A stretch of 64,000 bases of DNA from Cyathus striatus (lineage: Eukaryota; Basidiomycota; Agaricomycetes; Agaricales; Nidulariaceae), in assembly GCA_025738555.1 (NCBI GenBank), contig JAOVFP010000003.1:1612001-1676000 (forward strand). Direction: 5' to 3'. Each line of letters opens with the position of its first letter. Position 1 is the stretch's first letter. The translations under genes were made by a program, and so were the position numbers. Under the pieces are notes generated by a model. The model worked only from the letters and a program-made list of their open reading frames with translations, searched no databases and had not been told where the DNA came from. Below are positions 62,902 through 64,000 of this stretch, one piece after another.

Positions 62902-64000
62902 ATACTGAGATGTAATGTGTAAGTTTGATGTAATATGAAATCACATATATTCAATATCCATTCATATGTGTTAAACATGTATGGTTCTTTAACCAATTAT
63001 TCTTCTCTGTCTGGTTGTTACATGTTTCCATAGTGTTTAATGCCGTTGTAATAACCTAATCATCTTCATACCTAGACTAACCATTATGGTTATTACTTTG
63101 TCATTTTGTTACATGTCATGTCCTGTTCTATTCCACTAGGGACAAGAACTCCGGAGTTGATATTCTAAGAAGTGGAGTAACTCACACACATTAGTAGGGT
63201 GCGTGGAGGTAGTGAATGAGTATGGGAGTAGTGGAACATTGGCTTCAACTTGTGTGTTGCACCCCTTGGACTTCCAGTTCTGTATTTAGAAGAAAGCAGA
63301 GTAAGTGACAAAATAGCGGAGTTGGCTCAAGGCCCAAGTGGGAGAAGGGTGTAAATGTAGTTGATTTGAAACTGAAGTCTATCTACATTACAGGAGTAGT
63401 TTATATAGTAAACTACTTTTTCTGAATGTATAATGGAGTAATGCCCATGGATTTGTGGCATCCTAGGGATAAGTAAACTCCATAGAATGTAGAACCATAG
63501 TAGACTAGTAGTGTGCCTCTAGATTATAGTCATAGGAGAAATGGCTGCAGCCAGAGAATGAGGTAGTAATATTAAAGGGAAGGAACAAGTAAACATTAGT
63601 AAGGGAGAGTTCGATATATAACAAGTATACATGGTCCAGAGGAAATGTACTAAAAGCGGAGTAAACCCGGAGTTGACTCCAATGGTTCAGGGATTGTTAC
63701 AGATATGACACATCTCTGGTCTTGATTGTAAAACATGGCATACCATCTCATTTCCAAATTTCTCACACACTCTTAATAGGACTAAGACTCTAACTACATA
63801 TACACTCTACATCCTCTAATCTAGTTTCTTATTACTGTTACACTTCCATAATATTATATTTGTCATATACTGTGTTACAACCTTCAATTTTACAAGTGCA
63901 TATTCATTCCCTCTGCTTTTTATGATTTGCTCTGTGCTTTCAGATATGTAAGAGGCAATAATTAGTACACATATCTATTATTGTTATACTGTGTTAGATT
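62902..64000. other. CpG-poor terminal spacer
   Basis: 1.1 kb of A/T-rich DNA. The words CGGAGTTG/CCGGAGTTGA occur a few times (63151, 63316, 63666), which may be a sparse repeat. No gene recognised. Confidence 0.35.

Overview
This is a eukaryotic, fungal window. Spliceosomal introns are short (about 45-65 nt, GT-AG with two GC-AG cases), and the gene families point to a mushroom-forming basidiomycete (Agaricomycetes): C2/NACHT NLR-like proteins, a FunK1 fungal-type kinase, a Crinkler-like P-loop/REase protein, and a TBC protein beside a small four-helix membrane protein. I cannot name the species. No rRNA, tRNA, CRISPR array or prophage was found.

Layout. 1-6.2 kb is conventional gene space: a long Rab-GAP-type TBC gene (open at the left edge) followed by a DUF7704-like membrane protein gene. 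From 7.8 kb the window becomes accessory and repeat-rich. Three paralogous C2-NACHT genes lie on the + strand: copy A (7.9-13.8 kb, broken by a 2.7-kb inverted-repeat element that sits where its P-loop exon should be), copy B (28.8-32.2 kb, all ten exons intact, 973 aa) and copy C (56.1-59.6 kb, same exon structure, two in-frame stops and a damaged P-loop). Between A and B, on the - strand, is a five-exon Crinkler-like P-loop NTPase/REase gene with one in-frame TAA. Between B and C, on the - strand, is an apparently intact five-exon FunK1 kinase gene, flanked by two inverted, intron-containing fragments of the TBC gene.

The accessory region looks built by segmental duplication. The recurring blocks are a TBC pseudogene, a dispersed 0.8-1.1-kb repeat (here R1), an inverted-repeat element whose ends carry arrays of the word CACGGTAC, a degenerate block (here D), and an NLR gene. 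Later insertions decorate these blocks: a 3.1-kb long-palindrome element (34.7-37.8 kb), nested elements with target-site duplications inside a 5.7-kb composite (45.3-51.0 kb), small MITE-like hairpins near 53 kb, and a 1.5-kb near-perfect palindrome made of CCTGGACTCC words (61.4-62.9 kb).

Functionally, the NLR copies, the FunK1 kinase and the Crinkler-like protein all belong to families suspected to act in fungal self/non-self or inter-organism responses. The window reads as a birth-and-death cluster of such genes among transposable elements. CpG dinucleotides almost vanish from about 57.2 kb to the end of the window, starting inside NLR copy C, which suggests methylation-linked mutation of that segment.
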